Origin: JBFGJH01 sp041586155
Lineage (GTDB): Bacteria; Actinomycetota; Acidimicrobiia; Spongiisociales; JAENVV01
Length of the DNA: 64,000 nt
Assembly (NCBI GenBank): GCA_041586155.1
Contig: JBFHAT010000002.1
Location: 61,235 to 125,234, forward strand
Direction of reading: 5' to 3'
The position numbers and the translations under genes were made by a program. The notes beneath the pieces are model-generated. The model was not told the origin of the DNA and did no database searches. It worked only from the letters and a program-made list of their open reading frames with translations. Below are positions 33,396 through 41,962 of the stretch, one piece after another; the stretch's first letter is position 1; every line of letters begins with the position of its first letter.

Positions 33396-34009
33396 TCCGT
33401 CCTCCCCGCGCCAGGGGAGCTGCCTTCACCACCGCCGCCGACGGCGACATGAGACACGGTCCGAGAGCGACCGTGTCTCATGCCTTGGGGATTCCATCCG
33501 AATGGGCAACCGTCCATCAGGTGCATGGCACGTCCATCGTGGAGGTCCAGCGGCCTGGCGATGCAGGGGAGGGAGACGGTCTGGTCACGACAAGGCGAGC
33601 GGTTCCACTGGCGGTCTTCACGGCTGACTGTGTCGGCATGGTGATCGAGGGCGAAGGCGGCGTCGCCGTCGTGCATGCGGGCTGGAGAGGGATGGCGGGA
33701 GGCATCGCGTCTCGCGCCGTCGAACGGATGACCGAGGCCGCCATGGCACCCGCCCGAGCGTTCGTCGGCCCGATGATCGGCTCGTGCTGCTTCGAGGTGG
33801 GACCAGAGGTGATGTCGCAGTTCGATCCCTCAACCCATCGCTCCACGACCTGGGGCACAACGTCCGTCGACCTCGCCGAGGCGGCACGGCATCAGCTCGC
33901 CGGACTGGACGTGTGGCGTGCCGAGACCTGCACCCGGTGCGGCGACGACGCCTACTCCCACAGACGGGACGGCACGAGCCGGCGGATGGCGACCATCGCA
34001 TGGCTCTGA
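33392..34009 (+). CDS. pgeF: Multicopper-laccase-fold protein (YlmD/YfiH; purine nucleoside phosphorylase-like)
   Basis: A 205-aa member of the DUF152 family, described as a polyphenol oxidase or purine nucleoside phosphorylase and as a peptidoglycan-editing factor in E. coli. Zinc-site motifs are present: HQVHG near residue 42, TADCV near residue 77, VVHAGWRG near residue 94 and IGSCCFEVG near residue 130; CTRCGDDAYSHRRDG lies near the C-terminus. The start overlaps ftsZ by 4 nt and the end overlaps yggS by 10 nt. Position after ftsZ is conserved widely, and the true substrate in this lineage is uncertain. Confidence 0.9.
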   Translation: MIRPPRARGAAFTTAADGDMRHGPRATVSHALGIPSEWATVHQVHGTSIVEVQRPGDAGEGDGLVTTRRAVPLAVFTADCVGMVIEGEGGVAVVHAGWRGMAGGIASRAVERMTEAAMAPARAFVGPMIGSCCFEVGPEVMSQFDPSTHRSTTWGTTSVDLAEAARHQLAGLDVWRAETCTRCGDDAYSHRRDGTSRRMATIAWL

Positions 34010-34662
34010 CGGTCCCTGAGCGCCTCGCCGACGTGAGGCGACGAGTCGCCCGCGCCGCCGAAGCGGCGGGCCGTGAGCCCTCGTCGGTCGACGTGGTGGC
34101 GGTCTCGAAGGGCCAGCCGCTGGACCGCATCGTAGCGGCGTACCGACACGGCCATCGCACCTTCGGCGAGAGCCGCGCCCAGGAGCTGCAGGTGAAGGCA
34201 GCCGAGCTGCCCGATGACATCGTGTGGCATTTCGTCGGCCCCCTACAACGGAACAAGGTGCGGGTGGTGCAGCCGCTCGTGCGTCTGCTTCACAGCCTCG
34301 ATCGTGACAAGCTGGCCACGGCATGGGGAGCGGGGCCACCCGCCCTCATTCAGGTTCGTCTGGGGGGAGAGCCGACCAAACACGGCTACGAGCCTTCTGA
34401 AGTGGCGGCGGCGCTGGCCCACGCGGCGGCGGCCGGTGTCATGGTGGCGGGCCTCATGACGATCCCTCCGCCGGCGTCCAAACCCGCCGACGCCCGCCCC
34501 TGGTTCGCCCAGCTGCGATCCCTCGCCGAGTCGCTGTCGGCCGAGCACGAATTGACACATCTCTCTATGGGCATGTCCGACGACTTCGAGGACGCCATCG
34601 CCGAGGGCGCGACGATGGTACGCGTCGGTTCGGCTATCTTTGGGCCGAGAACCGAGCAGTAG
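34000..34662 (+). CDS. yggS: PLP homeostasis protein YggS/YBL036C family
   Basis: Binds pyridoxal phosphate and buffers it; no enzyme activity is known. The protein is 220 aa with a TIM-barrel fold. The PLP lysine is in VDVVAVSKGQP near residue 36. WHFVGPLQRNKVR near residue 76 and the C-terminal LSMGMSDDFEDAIAEGATMVRVGSAIFG are diagnostic. ATG 34000 lies inside the end of pgeF, so the two are probably coupled. It sits in the usual ftsZ-pgeF-yggS-sepF order. Confidence 0.94.
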   Translation: MALTVPERLADVRRRVARAAEAAGREPSSVDVVAVSKGQPLDRIVAAYRHGHRTFGESRAQELQVKAAELPDDIVWHFVGPLQRNKVRVVQPLVRLLHSLDRDKLATAWGAGPPALIQVRLGGEPTKHGYEPSEVAAALAHAAAAGVMVAGLMTIPPPASKPADARPWFAQLRSLAESLSAEHELTHLSMGMSDDFEDAIAEGATMVRVGSAIFGPRTEQ

Positions 34663-34673
34663 CGGAGGCGATC

Positions 34674-35222
34674 TTGGCGTCGCTATGGCAGAAATCGATG
34701 ATGTACCTCGGGCTGGTCGACGAGGAGACGCTCGACGACGTCGCTCCCGAGCAGCCGCGGCACGCTGCCCAGCCTCGCCGCCAAGTCGTGGAAGACACGG
34801 GCCCGATCGGCACGACGCAGATTCGTGGCCGGCGAGTCGAGCCACCTGCCAACATGCGGCGGCTCCAGGATCAGCAGTTTGGGGCCACTTCAGGAGCGTC
34901 GTCGGGAGCGGTCCGACCCGTGCCGGCGACAGACGCCCAATGTGACATCGTCGACGTCCTCGACTTCGACCATGCCAAGCTGCTCGCCGACCGAATCCGC
35001 GACCGCACCCCCGTCCTCCTCAATCTTCGCGAGACGGAACCCGACCTCGTTCGGAGGATCGTCGATTTCGCCACCGGTCTCACCTACGCGCTCGACGGAT
35101 CGATGCGCAAGGTCGCCAATGGAGTCGTGCTGGTACTTCCGCCCCGAGTGAGCCTCGGACGGGAAGAGAAACGTCGCCTGGCGAACCTCGGCATGTACGA
35201 CCTCGACGACAACGGTCGCTGA
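34674..35222 (+). CDS. sepF: Cell division protein SepF
   Basis: Membrane-binding FtsZ partner that anchors and bundles the Z ring. The protein is 182 aa. The N-terminal amphipathic helix reads MASLWQKSMMYLGLVDEE, a linker covers about residues 25-95, and the DUF552 globular core (about 96-175) includes VLLNLRETEPDLVRRIVDF. The start is TTG 34674, 5 nt behind a perfect GGAGG, and only this start gives the full membrane-binding helix. An out-of-frame ATG at 34685 is not relevant. It replaces FtsA, which is missing here. Confidence 0.94.
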   Translation: MASLWQKSMMYLGLVDEETLDDVAPEQPRHAAQPRRQVVEDTGPIGTTQIRGRRVEPPANMRRLQDQQFGATSGASSGAVRPVPATDAQCDIVDVLDFDHAKLLADRIRDRTPVLLNLRETEPDLVRRIVDFATGLTYALDGSMRKVANGVVLVLPPRVSLGREEKRRLANLGMYDLDDNGR

Positions 35223-35227
35223 GCTCG

Positions 35228-35485
35228 ATGCTGCAGACGGCCGTCTGCTATCTCCTCCAGCTGTACATCCTGCTGGTCGTGGCGGCGATCGTGCTGTCGT
35301 GGTTCCGGGTCCCGCACGATCATCCGGTCTATCGCGTCGAGCGCGGGCTCCGTAAACTGGTCGACCCACTGCTGGTACCGATCCGGAAGGTCGTCCCTCC
35401 ACTACGCACCGGGTCGTTCGCGATCGACCTCAGCGCCATCATCCTCATCATCGGCCTCCAGATCATCTTCGCCGTGGTCTGCTGA
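35228..35485 (+). CDS. YggT family membrane protein
   Basis: An 85-aa protein with two membrane helices (about residues 5-25 and 62-84) joined by a loop carrying the family motif VERGLRKLVDPLLVPIRKVVPP. YggT proteins occur after sepF in Gram-positive bacteria and in cyanobacteria, where a relative affects cell or plastid division and cofactor assembly; the mechanism is not settled. The ATG is 5 nt after the sepF stop. A 195-nt gap with a repeat array separates it from divIVA. Confidence 0.9.
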   Translation: MLQTAVCYLLQLYILLVVAAIVLSWFRVPHDHPVYRVERGLRKLVDPLLVPIRKVVPPLRTGSFAIDLSAIILIIGLQIIFAVVC

Positions 35486-35582
35486 CGCCGGAGAGTGAGC
35501 CGAGCGCACCTACACCCGAACGAGTGCGGGGTCGTCGACCCAGGCGCCGAGGTGAGCCGGACCCGCCGAGATGCGCGGTGAC

Positions 35583-35588
35583 TATGCT
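35583..35588 (+). promoter_or_regulatory. Candidate -10 for divIVA
   Basis: TATGCT lies about 93 nt before the divIVA ATG. If used, the leader would be about 85 nt and would contain the whole 14-bp repeat array. No good -35 is visible. Confidence 0.3.
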
Positions 35589-35623
35589 GCCAGCAGGGTC
35601 CTGCACAGTGGGTCCATCGCGGC

Positions 35624-35664
35624 GCGAAGGACATGACGCGAAGGACATGACGCGAAGGACATGA
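35624..35664 (+). repeat. Three tandem 14-bp repeats in the divIVA leader, encoding two overlapping mini-ORFs
   Basis: GCGAAGGACATGAC occurs at 35624-35637 and 35638-35651, and again at 35652-35664 with the last base changed. Each copy contains AAGGA and an ATG. The ATGs at 35633 and 35647 each open a five-codon ORF (MTRRT) whose TGA overlaps the next ATG (ATGA). The third ATG (35661) opens a frame that runs into divIVA out of phase. The true divIVA ATG is 17 nt beyond the array. Confidence 0.75.
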
Positions 35665-35680
35665 AGGGACAGTCACATAC

Positions 35681-36370
35681 ATGTCGCTCACACCCATCGA
35701 TGTTCAACAGAAGACCTTCCGGCAGGCGTTCAAAGGGTATGACGGCGCCGAGGTGGACGAGTTCCTCGACGAAGTCGTGGTGGCGCTCCACCAGTACGAG
35801 CAGACCGCCCGTGACGCCGAAGACCGAATCGCCGTCCTCGAGGAGCAGCTACGAACCCGGCGCGACTCGGACGACTCGATCAAACGAGCATTCGTCTCCG
35901 CTCAACGAGCCGCTGATGAGCTGGTCACCGAAGCCAAGAGTGAGGCCGACGCGCTTCTCGCCAGGGCTCGCGAGGAGGCGTCCTCGCTCACCGAGGAACA
36001 GGCTTCGGAGAAGGCGAGATTGCTCGCCGAACTCGATGCGCTGCGGGACACGGCTCATGAGCTGAAGGCCAGGTTCGCCGCATTCAGCCAGGACGCAACG
36101 GCCAGACTCGAGCCGATCATGGCTGAGCAGGAGGAGGCGATGGACCGTTTCGCCGGCTTGGGCGAGACCTCGCCCGCCGACGACGAGCACGTCGACGCGC
36201 AGGAAACGGTTGCTGCCGCAGCGGGCAACGGACCGGAGTCGTTGACGCCGTGGAGTGATGACACCGCAGAGATTCGAAGCGTCGGAGCGGAGGCGATCGA
36301 AGACGCCTCGGAATACTCGACCGACGAGGTTCCCACCCTCCGTCGACCGTGGGAACGGGGCGCCGACTAG
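35681..36370 (+). CDS. divIVA: DivIVA/Wag31 polar growth and division scaffold
   Basis: Coiled-coil protein that binds negatively curved membrane at poles and septa and directs cell-wall growth. The protein is 229 aa. The conserved N-terminal membrane-binding domain reads MSLTPIDVQQKTFRQAFKGY with DGAEVDEFLDEV after it. Two long coiled coils follow (about residues 30-70 and 80-150), then an acidic linker and a basic tip RRPWERGAD. ATG 35681 is the standard start; an AAGGGA lies 11 nt upstream. The stop overlaps the convergent ileS by 4 nt. Its leader carries the 14-bp repeats. Confidence 0.94.
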   Translation: MSLTPIDVQQKTFRQAFKGYDGAEVDEFLDEVVVALHQYEQTARDAEDRIAVLEEQLRTRRDSDDSIKRAFVSAQRAADELVTEAKSEADALLARAREEASSLTEEQASEKARLLAELDALRDTAHELKARFAAFSQDATARLEPIMAEQEEAMDRFAGLGETSPADDEHVDAQETVAAAAGNGPESLTPWSDDTAEIRSVGAEAIEDASEYSTDEVPTLRRPWERGAD

Positions 36371-39300
36371 CCGGATTCGGAGGGGTCGACCGGTAGGCGC
36401 TCGACCCGGATTCCCCGCGCAGGCTCGGCAATGGAACCCGACGGAAGCTGCTCATCGCGAACGATCTCGGCGGCGAGTACCTCCCGTGCGATCAGAGCAG
36501 CATGCGTGCCGAAGACTGCGACGACTTCGTCATCGCCATTCCAGGAGAGCCGCACACGGTCACTCACGGAGAGGCGTGCATCCCGTCGTAACTTCTGGAT
36601 CTCGGCGATGAGATCGCGAGCGTGTCCTTCGCGGATGAGCGCCTCGTCGAGCGTCGTGTCGAGCGTGACCGACAGATTCTCGTCGGCTGCCGCAGCCAGG
36701 CCGGCGCGGGGAGTGCGAACGATGGTCACGTCGTCGGATCCGATCGAATGACCCTCGATCTCGATCTCCCCTCCGCTCAGAAGCACCCGCACCTCCGACT
36801 GACTCAATCCTTGCAGCGCTTCGGCGATCGCGGGCATCGCCGGACCCAGCTTGGGGCCGAGCTTGCGGAAATCCGGCTTGGCGGAGAGCGTGACGAGTGA
36901 GGTGTCGTCGGGTCGCCACTCCACTTCGCGGATGTTGAGCTCATCGGTGATGACATCGAGGTGCGACTCGACGGCGCGCCGAACGGCGTCGTCGGTGGCG
37001 AGGACCGTCAACGACGCCAGCGGTTGGCGAACGCGGAGGCTCTCCCGCTTCCGCAGGTTGTGACCCAGGCTGACCACCCTGCGCACGATCGCCATCTGCT
37101 CCTCGAGGTGCTCGTCGATGACCGCCGCATCGGCCTCGGGGAAGTCGCAATGATGGACGGATTCGGGGGAGTTGGGCACTCCCACATCCACAATGAGTGA
37201 CTGATAGATCGTCTCGGTGACAAACGGAAGGACCGGGGCGAGCACCTTGACGAACGTCACCAGCACCTCGTACAACGTGGCAAACGCCGCGATCTTGTCG
37301 GTGTCGTCGCCTGATCGTGATCTCCAAAAGCGCCGACGCGACCTGCGGATGTACCAGTTGGTCAGGTCGTCGATGAAGCCGAGCATCGGGCCGACCACGT
37401 TGTAGAGGTAGTAACCCTCCATCTCGCGGTTGACGTCGGCGATCAGCGACTGCAGCACAGAAAGCACCCAGCGATCGAGCTCCGGCCGGTCGGCCGCCAG
37501 GGGAGCGGCGTCGAGGTCGGCTTTGGTGATGCCATCGGCCTCGGCGTAGGTCGTGAAGAAGGAGTACGCGTTCCACAGAGGGATGAGCACGGTTCTGACC
37601 ACCTCGTGCACTCCCGATTCGGAGAAACGAAGCGGTTCGGCGCGAAGTGCCGGGCTGTTGATCAGGTAGGCGCGCAGCGGGTCGGCACCGAACGTATCGA
37701 GGATGTGGCGGGGATCCGGATAGTTCTTGAGGCTCTTCGACATCTTGAGCCCGTCCTCGGCGAGCAACATCCCGTTCACCACGCAGTTCTCGAACGGTGG
37801 TTCGTCGAAGAGCGCGGTGGCCAGCACCACCAGCGTGTAGAACCACCCGCGCGTCTGGTCCAGCCCTTCTGCGATGAAATCCGCCGGGAATCCTCGATCG
37901 AAGGTGTCGGCGTTCTCGAAGGGATAGTGCTTCTGTGCATAGGGCATGGAGCCGCTCTCGAACCAGCAATCCAGCACCTCGGGAACCCGGCGCATCATCC
38001 CATCGCACGACGTGCACGGGAAGGCCACCGGATCGACGTGATGCTTGTGGAGATCGGTGAGCCGCTCCCCCGATCGCTCCTCGAGTTCGTCGATCGAGCC
38101 GATGCAGACTTGTTCGTCGCACCCATCGCATTCCCATACCGGAATGCAGCTCCCCCAGTACCGATTCCTCGAGATGGCCCAGTCGCGAGCGTTTTCGAGC
38201 CAGTTGCCGAATCGTTTCTCACCGACGTAGTCCGGCACCCAGTGGATCGCCTTGTTGTGGCGCACCATTCGATCGCGGAACGACTCGACCCGGACGAACC
38301 AGGTGGGGATTGCCTTGTAGATAAGCGGCGTTCCCGTACGCCAGCAAAAGGGGTAGCTGTGGCGGATCTGCTCGTGCCGAAGCACCAGGTCACGCTCCTT
38401 CAGAAGCCGGATGAGCGTCCTGTCGGCGTCCTTGACGTACATCCCGGCGACGTCTTCGACGGCGTCGGTGAAGCGTGCCTCCTCGTCGATCGGGTCCACC
38501 AGCACGTCGAGACCGGCGCTTTGCAGCGCCACGAAGTCGGCTTCGCCGTAAGCGGGCGCCATGTGGACCAAACCGGTGCCTTCCTCGGTGTTGACATCGG
38601 TCGAAACGATCACCCGGAACGCTCCCCGATCTCGTTCCTCGGCGAAATACTCGAACGGGGGTCGGTAGGAGGTGCCGAGCAGATCGGCGCCGCTTGCCCG
38701 CGCCACGGGTGCGGGTTCGTCGTCGAAAAGGTCGGCCGACCGGCTCTCGGCGACCCAGTACCGCTCACCGCCCCGCTCGATCGCCACGTATGCGATCTCT
38801 TCGCCGACTGCGATCGCAAGATTGGCGGGCAGCGTCCAGGGTGTGGTGGTCCACGTCGTCAACCAATCCCCCGCTTCTGCCGGACCGGTGCCTTCCACCA
38901 CCTGGAGCCGAATCGTGAGCGACGGATCGTCCACGTCCCGATAGTCGAGGTTGGCCTCGAAGTTCGACAGCGGAGTGGTCGCCCCCCACGAATACGGCAA
39001 CACCTTGAAATCCTGGTAGATGAGGTCTTTGTCCCAGAGCTGCCGGAACACCCACCACACCGTTTCCATGAAGTCGGGATCGAGCGTCTTGTAGTCGTTC
39101 TCGAAGTCCACCCAGCGACCGATGCGGGCAGTGATGTCCTCCCAGTCCTCGGTGCTGGTTTGCACCGCCGCACGGCACGCTTCGTTGTAGCGGTCGACGC
39201 CATACTCCTGGATCTGTCGCGGTCCACTGATACCGAGGTCCTTCTCCACCTCCATCTCGACGGGAAGACCGTGAGTGTCCCAACCGAATCGTCGCTCGAC

Positions 39301-39552
39301 CCGATAACCCCGCATGGTCCAGTAACGGGGCACGATGTCCTTGATGATGCCGGCCAGCACGTGGCCGTAGTGTGGCGAGCCCGTGGCGAAGGGAGGTCCG
39401 TCGTAGAAGCTGTACTCTCGCTCGGCGGGCCGGAGCTCGATGGACGTTCGGAACGCGTCGATGCGGTCCCACAGCTCGAGGACCGCCTCCTCTTGGGCAG
39501 GAAAGTCGACGGACGGCTCGACCCGTCGAAAGCTCGACGCTGCTTGTGGCAT
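36367..39552 (-). CDS. ileS: Isoleucyl-tRNA synthetase, long eukaryotic-like (IleS2) type
   Basis: Charges tRNA-Ile and edits valine. The protein is 1061 aa. The HIGH motif reads PHYGHVLAG near residue 56, followed by RFGWDTHGLPVEMEVEKDL, a pattern of the eukaryotic-like class rather than the E. coli-like class. The CP1 editing domain covers about 190-400, zinc-type cysteines are in CDGCDEQVC near residue 475, and KMSKS lies in GLKMSKSLKNYPDP near residue 605. ATG 39552 follows a perfect AGGAGG; the longer open frame upstream overlaps lspA and is not coding. A TACTAT -10 is nearby. No T-box leader was found. Confidence 0.95.
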   Translation of the reverse strand: MPQAASSFRRVEPSVDFPAQEEAVLELWDRIDAFRTSIELRPAEREYSFYDGPPFATGSPHYGHVLAGIIKDIVPRYWTMRGYRVERRFGWDTHGLPVEMEVEKDLGISGPRQIQEYGVDRYNEACRAAVQTSTEDWEDITARIGRWVDFENDYKTLDPDFMETVWWVFRQLWDKDLIYQDFKVLPYSWGATTPLSNFEANLDYRDVDDPSLTIRLQVVEGTGPAEAGDWLTTWTTTPWTLPANLAIAVGEEIAYVAIERGGERYWVAESRSADLFDDEPAPVARASGADLLGTSYRPPFEYFAEERDRGAFRVIVSTDVNTEEGTGLVHMAPAYGEADFVALQSAGLDVLVDPIDEEARFTDAVEDVAGMYVKDADRTLIRLLKERDLVLRHEQIRHSYPFCWRTGTPLIYKAIPTWFVRVESFRDRMVRHNKAIHWVPDYVGEKRFGNWLENARDWAISRNRYWGSCIPVWECDGCDEQVCIGSIDELEERSGERLTDLHKHHVDPVAFPCTSCDGMMRRVPEVLDCWFESGSMPYAQKHYPFENADTFDRGFPADFIAEGLDQTRGWFYTLVVLATALFDEPPFENCVVNGMLLAEDGLKMSKSLKNYPDPRHILDTFGADPLRAYLINSPALRAEPLRFSESGVHEVVRTVLIPLWNAYSFFTTYAEADGITKADLDAAPLAADRPELDRWVLSVLQSLIADVNREMEGYYLYNVVGPMLGFIDDLTNWYIRRSRRRFWRSRSGDDTDKIAAFATLYEVLVTFVKVLAPVLPFVTETIYQSLIVDVGVPNSPESVHHCDFPEADAAVIDEHLEEQMAIVRRVVSLGHNLRKRESLRVRQPLASLTVLATDDAVRRAVESHLDVITDELNIREVEWRPDDTSLVTLSAKPDFRKLGPKLGPAMPAIAEALQGLSQSEVRVLLSGGEIEIEGHSIGSDDVTIVRTPRAGLAAAADENLSVTLDTTLDEALIREGHARDLIAEIQKLRRDARLSVSDRVRLSWNGDDEVVAVFGTHAALIAREVLAAEIVRDEQLPSGSIAEPARGIRVERLPVDPSESG

Positions 39553-39699
39553 GTTCCTCCTGATCGGGCAGGAATAGTAACGCCGCCTTCGCGGTCGCCA
39601 TTTCGCCGCCGGTTCGCATGCTGGCGTTCGACCGGATGCGGGGCGACGGCGCGAGCCGATCTCCGGGCCGACGTGTGCCTGAGTACCATCGGGCGCCCC

Positions 39700-40209
39700 A
39701 TGCAGGACGACCTGACAGAACGAGCGGCTCCGTCCCGAAACGTCGGCCGCGCCCATCGGATCTTCGTGATCATCGTCGCCGCCGTTGTTGGTCTCGACCA
39801 AGTGACGAAGGTGTGGGCGGCGCGGCGACTGCCGGGTGATCCCATCCGCCTCCTCGGCTCCTGGCTCGAATTGGAGTACGCCGAGAACACGGGAGCTGCG
39901 TTTTCGATGCTGCAAGGGAGAGGGGCGTTCCTGGGCGTCGCCGCCGTCGCCGCGGTGATGATCATCGCCGCGGCGGTCACGCGGCTCGATCGCACGAGTG
40001 AGGTGGTCGCCGTGTCGCTCATCGCGGGCGGTGCGATCGGGAACCTCCTCGATCGGATGACACGTGGTGAGGGGTTCCTCGATGGGTTCGTCGTCGATTT
40101 CGTTCGCCTTTGGTGGATCCCGAATTTCAATGTTGCCGACAGCGCCATCACCATCGGGGCGGCGACGATGGTCGCGCTGGCCCTGTTTGTGCCACAGGAA
40201 CGCACGTGA
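39700..40209 (+). CDS. lspA: Lipoprotein signal peptidase (signal peptidase II)
   Basis: Aspartic membrane protease that cleaves lipoprotein signal peptides. The protein is 169 aa with four membrane helices. The conserved sequence blocks are LDQVTKVWA near residue 33, ENTGAAFSML near residue 62, GGAIGNLLDRM near residue 108 and VVDFVRLWWIPNFNVADSAI near residue 128; the two catalytic aspartates are in NLLDR and NVADS. TACCAT ends 10 nt before the ATG, so the leader is very short. The stop overlaps rluD (GTGA). The large antisense open frame reaching back over ileS is a composition artefact. Confidence 0.95.
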   Translation: MQDDLTERAAPSRNVGRAHRIFVIIVAAVVGLDQVTKVWAARRLPGDPIRLLGSWLELEYAENTGAAFSMLQGRGAFLGVAAVAAVMIIAAAVTRLDRTSEVVAVSLIAGGAIGNLLDRMTRGEGFLDGFVVDFVRLWWIPNFNVADSAITIGAATMVALALFVPQERT

Positions 40210-41105
40210 GTTCGGTCGAGATCGGCGACTCTGACGACGGGTCCCGGTTTGACAAGACGCTCGCCGAAGTCGCTGGATTGTCGCGGGCCGGCGCCCGCGC
40301 CCTCATCGACGCTGGTGAGGCGACGCTGAACGGGGCGACGGCGCCGGCCAAGACCCGGGTGGCAGCGGGCGACACCATCGCTTGGTCCGATCCGACCCGG
40401 CCCGACGCCATGCCGGCCCAGGCCGAGGTGCCGTTCGACGTAGTCGCGCAGCTCGATCGGTACCTCGTCGTCTCGAAGCCGGCGGGGGTGGTGGTGCACC
40501 CCGGTAGCGGTGTCGAGGATGGAACGTTGGTGAACGGGCTCCTCCACCGGTTTCCCGACATGCGGGGGGTCGGCCAGCCCGGCCGCTGGGGCATCGTCCA
40601 CCGGCTCGACAAGGACACCTCGGGCCTGATGCTCGTCGCGCTGACCGAGGACGCCTACCAGGCGCTCGGGGAGATGCTCCGCCGGCGCCTGGTGCGACGC
40701 ATGTACACGGCCCTGGTGGCAGGACATTTCGAGACGGCCACTGGCACGATCGAGGCGCCGATTCGACGCGACCCGGCCCGGCCCACCCGCATGGCGGTCC
40801 ATCGCGACGGCCGCCCCGCCCGTACCCACTATCGCCGCATCGATGAACTGGGCCCTGCAACCCTCCTCGAAGTGACGTTGGACACGGGCCGCACCCACCA
40901 GATCAGAGTGCATCTGTCCTCGATCGGCCATCCGGTCGTGGGCGACCGCGTGTATGGCGGGCGCGACCCGGTGCCCGTGCCACGGGTGTTTCTTCACGCT
41001 TCCCGACTCGAGCTCGACGATCCGTTCGATGGGTCTCACCGTCGCTTCACGTCGCCCCTGCCCGACGATCTGGCCGTGGTCCTCAAAAGGCTGCGCTCGC
41101 CCTAG
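40206..41105 (+). CDS. rluD: 23S rRNA pseudouridine synthase, RluA/RluD family
   Basis: Isomerises uridines in 23S rRNA. The protein is 299 aa. An N-terminal S4 RNA-binding domain (about residues 12-70, RFDKTLAEVAGLSRAGARAL) precedes the catalytic core with VVSKPAGVVVHPG near residue 92 and HRLDKDTSGLML near residue 133, which contains the catalytic aspartate. GRTHQIRVHLSSIGHPVVGD lies near residue 225. The start is GTG 40206, overlapping lspA, an arrangement conserved across many bacteria. Exact target uridines are not readable from sequence. Confidence 0.92.
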   Translation: MSSVEIGDSDDGSRFDKTLAEVAGLSRAGARALIDAGEATLNGATAPAKTRVAAGDTIAWSDPTRPDAMPAQAEVPFDVVAQLDRYLVVSKPAGVVVHPGSGVEDGTLVNGLLHRFPDMRGVGQPGRWGIVHRLDKDTSGLMLVALTEDAYQALGEMLRRRLVRRMYTALVAGHFETATGTIEAPIRRDPARPTRMAVHRDGRPARTHYRRIDELGPATLLEVTLDTGRTHQIRVHLSSIGHPVVGDRVYGGRDPVPVPRVFLHASRLELDDPFDGSHRRFTSPLPDDLAVVLKRLRSP

Positions 41106-41108
41106 GAT
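41103..41108 (+). promoter_or_regulatory. -10 hexamer, leaderless promoter of the rhomboid gene
   Basis: TAGGAT overlaps the rluD stop codon and is followed by 7 nt and ATG 41116. There is no ribosome site in that gap. Confidence 0.4.
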
Positions 41109-41115
41109 CGCGGGC

Positions 41116-41913
41116 ATGGTCGACACCACGGTCTGCTACCGGCACTCGCAGCGCCCCACCCGGTTGCGATGCTCTGAGTGCGAGCGCTACATCTGCGCGG
41201 AATGCTCGTACGACGCTCCGGTCGGCCAGCGGTGCCCTGAATGCCACCGCCAGGTCGGCACCACGGAAGTTCGCAGGATGCGCGATCTCAGTGCGCTCTC
41301 CGGGGCATCAGTCACTCGGGCGCTGCTGCTCCTGATCGTCGCCGGCTATGTCGCCCAGTCCGTGATCCCCGGGTTGGCCAGTCCGATGATCCAGACCGTC
41401 GATGCCATCGACGACGGTCAGCTGTGGCGGCTCGTGACCACGGCGTTTCTCCATGGCGGCCTGTTCCACATCGCTCTCAACGGCTACGCCCTGTACATCC
41501 TCGGCCCTCCTATCGAGCGGGGAGTCGGCGCTGCGGCGTTCGCCGCGTTGTGGGTTGTGTCGGCGATCGGTGGCGGAGTCGCTGTCCATACGATCGGGGG
41601 ATACACCGCAGTCGTAGGCGCCTCGGGCGCACTCTTCGGGCTGTTTGGCTATTTCCTGGTGCTGGGGTGGCAGCAGCGCTCGACTCGCGCCGGCCGAGGC
41701 CTGTTGCGCCAGTTCGGCTATCTGTTGCTGATCAACGCCGCCGCCCCGCTGCTGTTTCCGATCATCTCGTGGCAAGGTCACCTCGGCGGACTCTTGACCG
41801 GCATGGCGATCACCGCCTTGTGGGCGCGATTCGGTCGGGCCGGGTCTCGACCCAAAGTGGCGGCGGCGTTGCTGGTCGGGGTGTTGCTGATTGGCGCGAT
41901 CGTCCTGATCTGA
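41116..41913 (+). CDS. Rhomboid intramembrane serine protease with N-terminal B-box-like zinc finger
   Basis: Cleaves membrane-embedded substrates. The protein is 265 aa. Residues 6-45 form a zinc-binding region (CYRHSQRPTRLRCSECERYI, then CAEC and RCPECH), the arrangement common in actinobacterial rhomboids. Six or seven membrane helices follow, with LFHIALNGYAL near residue 117, the catalytic serine in VVGASGALFGL near residue 172 and the catalytic histidine in WQGHLGGLLTGM near residue 225. Natural substrates are unknown. It sits between rluD and dnaE with its own promoter. Confidence 0.92.
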   Translation: MVDTTVCYRHSQRPTRLRCSECERYICAECSYDAPVGQRCPECHRQVGTTEVRRMRDLSALSGASVTRALLLLIVAGYVAQSVIPGLASPMIQTVDAIDDGQLWRLVTTAFLHGGLFHIALNGYALYILGPPIERGVGAAAFAALWVVSAIGGGVAVHTIGGYTAVVGASGALFGLFGYFLVLGWQQRSTRAGRGLLRQFGYLLLINAAAPLLFPIISWQGHLGGLLTGMAITALWARFGRAGSRPKVAAALLVGVLLIGAIVLI

Positions 41914-41962
41914 ATCTGGTAACGTGCGAATCTCAGACGTGTAATTCCCCCGCGGAGGGGCT

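Noticed and set aside
37606..39699. Very long plus-strand open frame antisense to ileS and in frame with lspA
   Set aside because: It is the reverse of the well-supported ileS gene; lspA begins at 39700 with its own promoter-like box.
39553..39699. Possible T-box riboswitch upstream of ileS
   Set aside because: No AGGGTGGNACCGCG-type T-box sequence and no specifier stem; the gap is only 147 nt.
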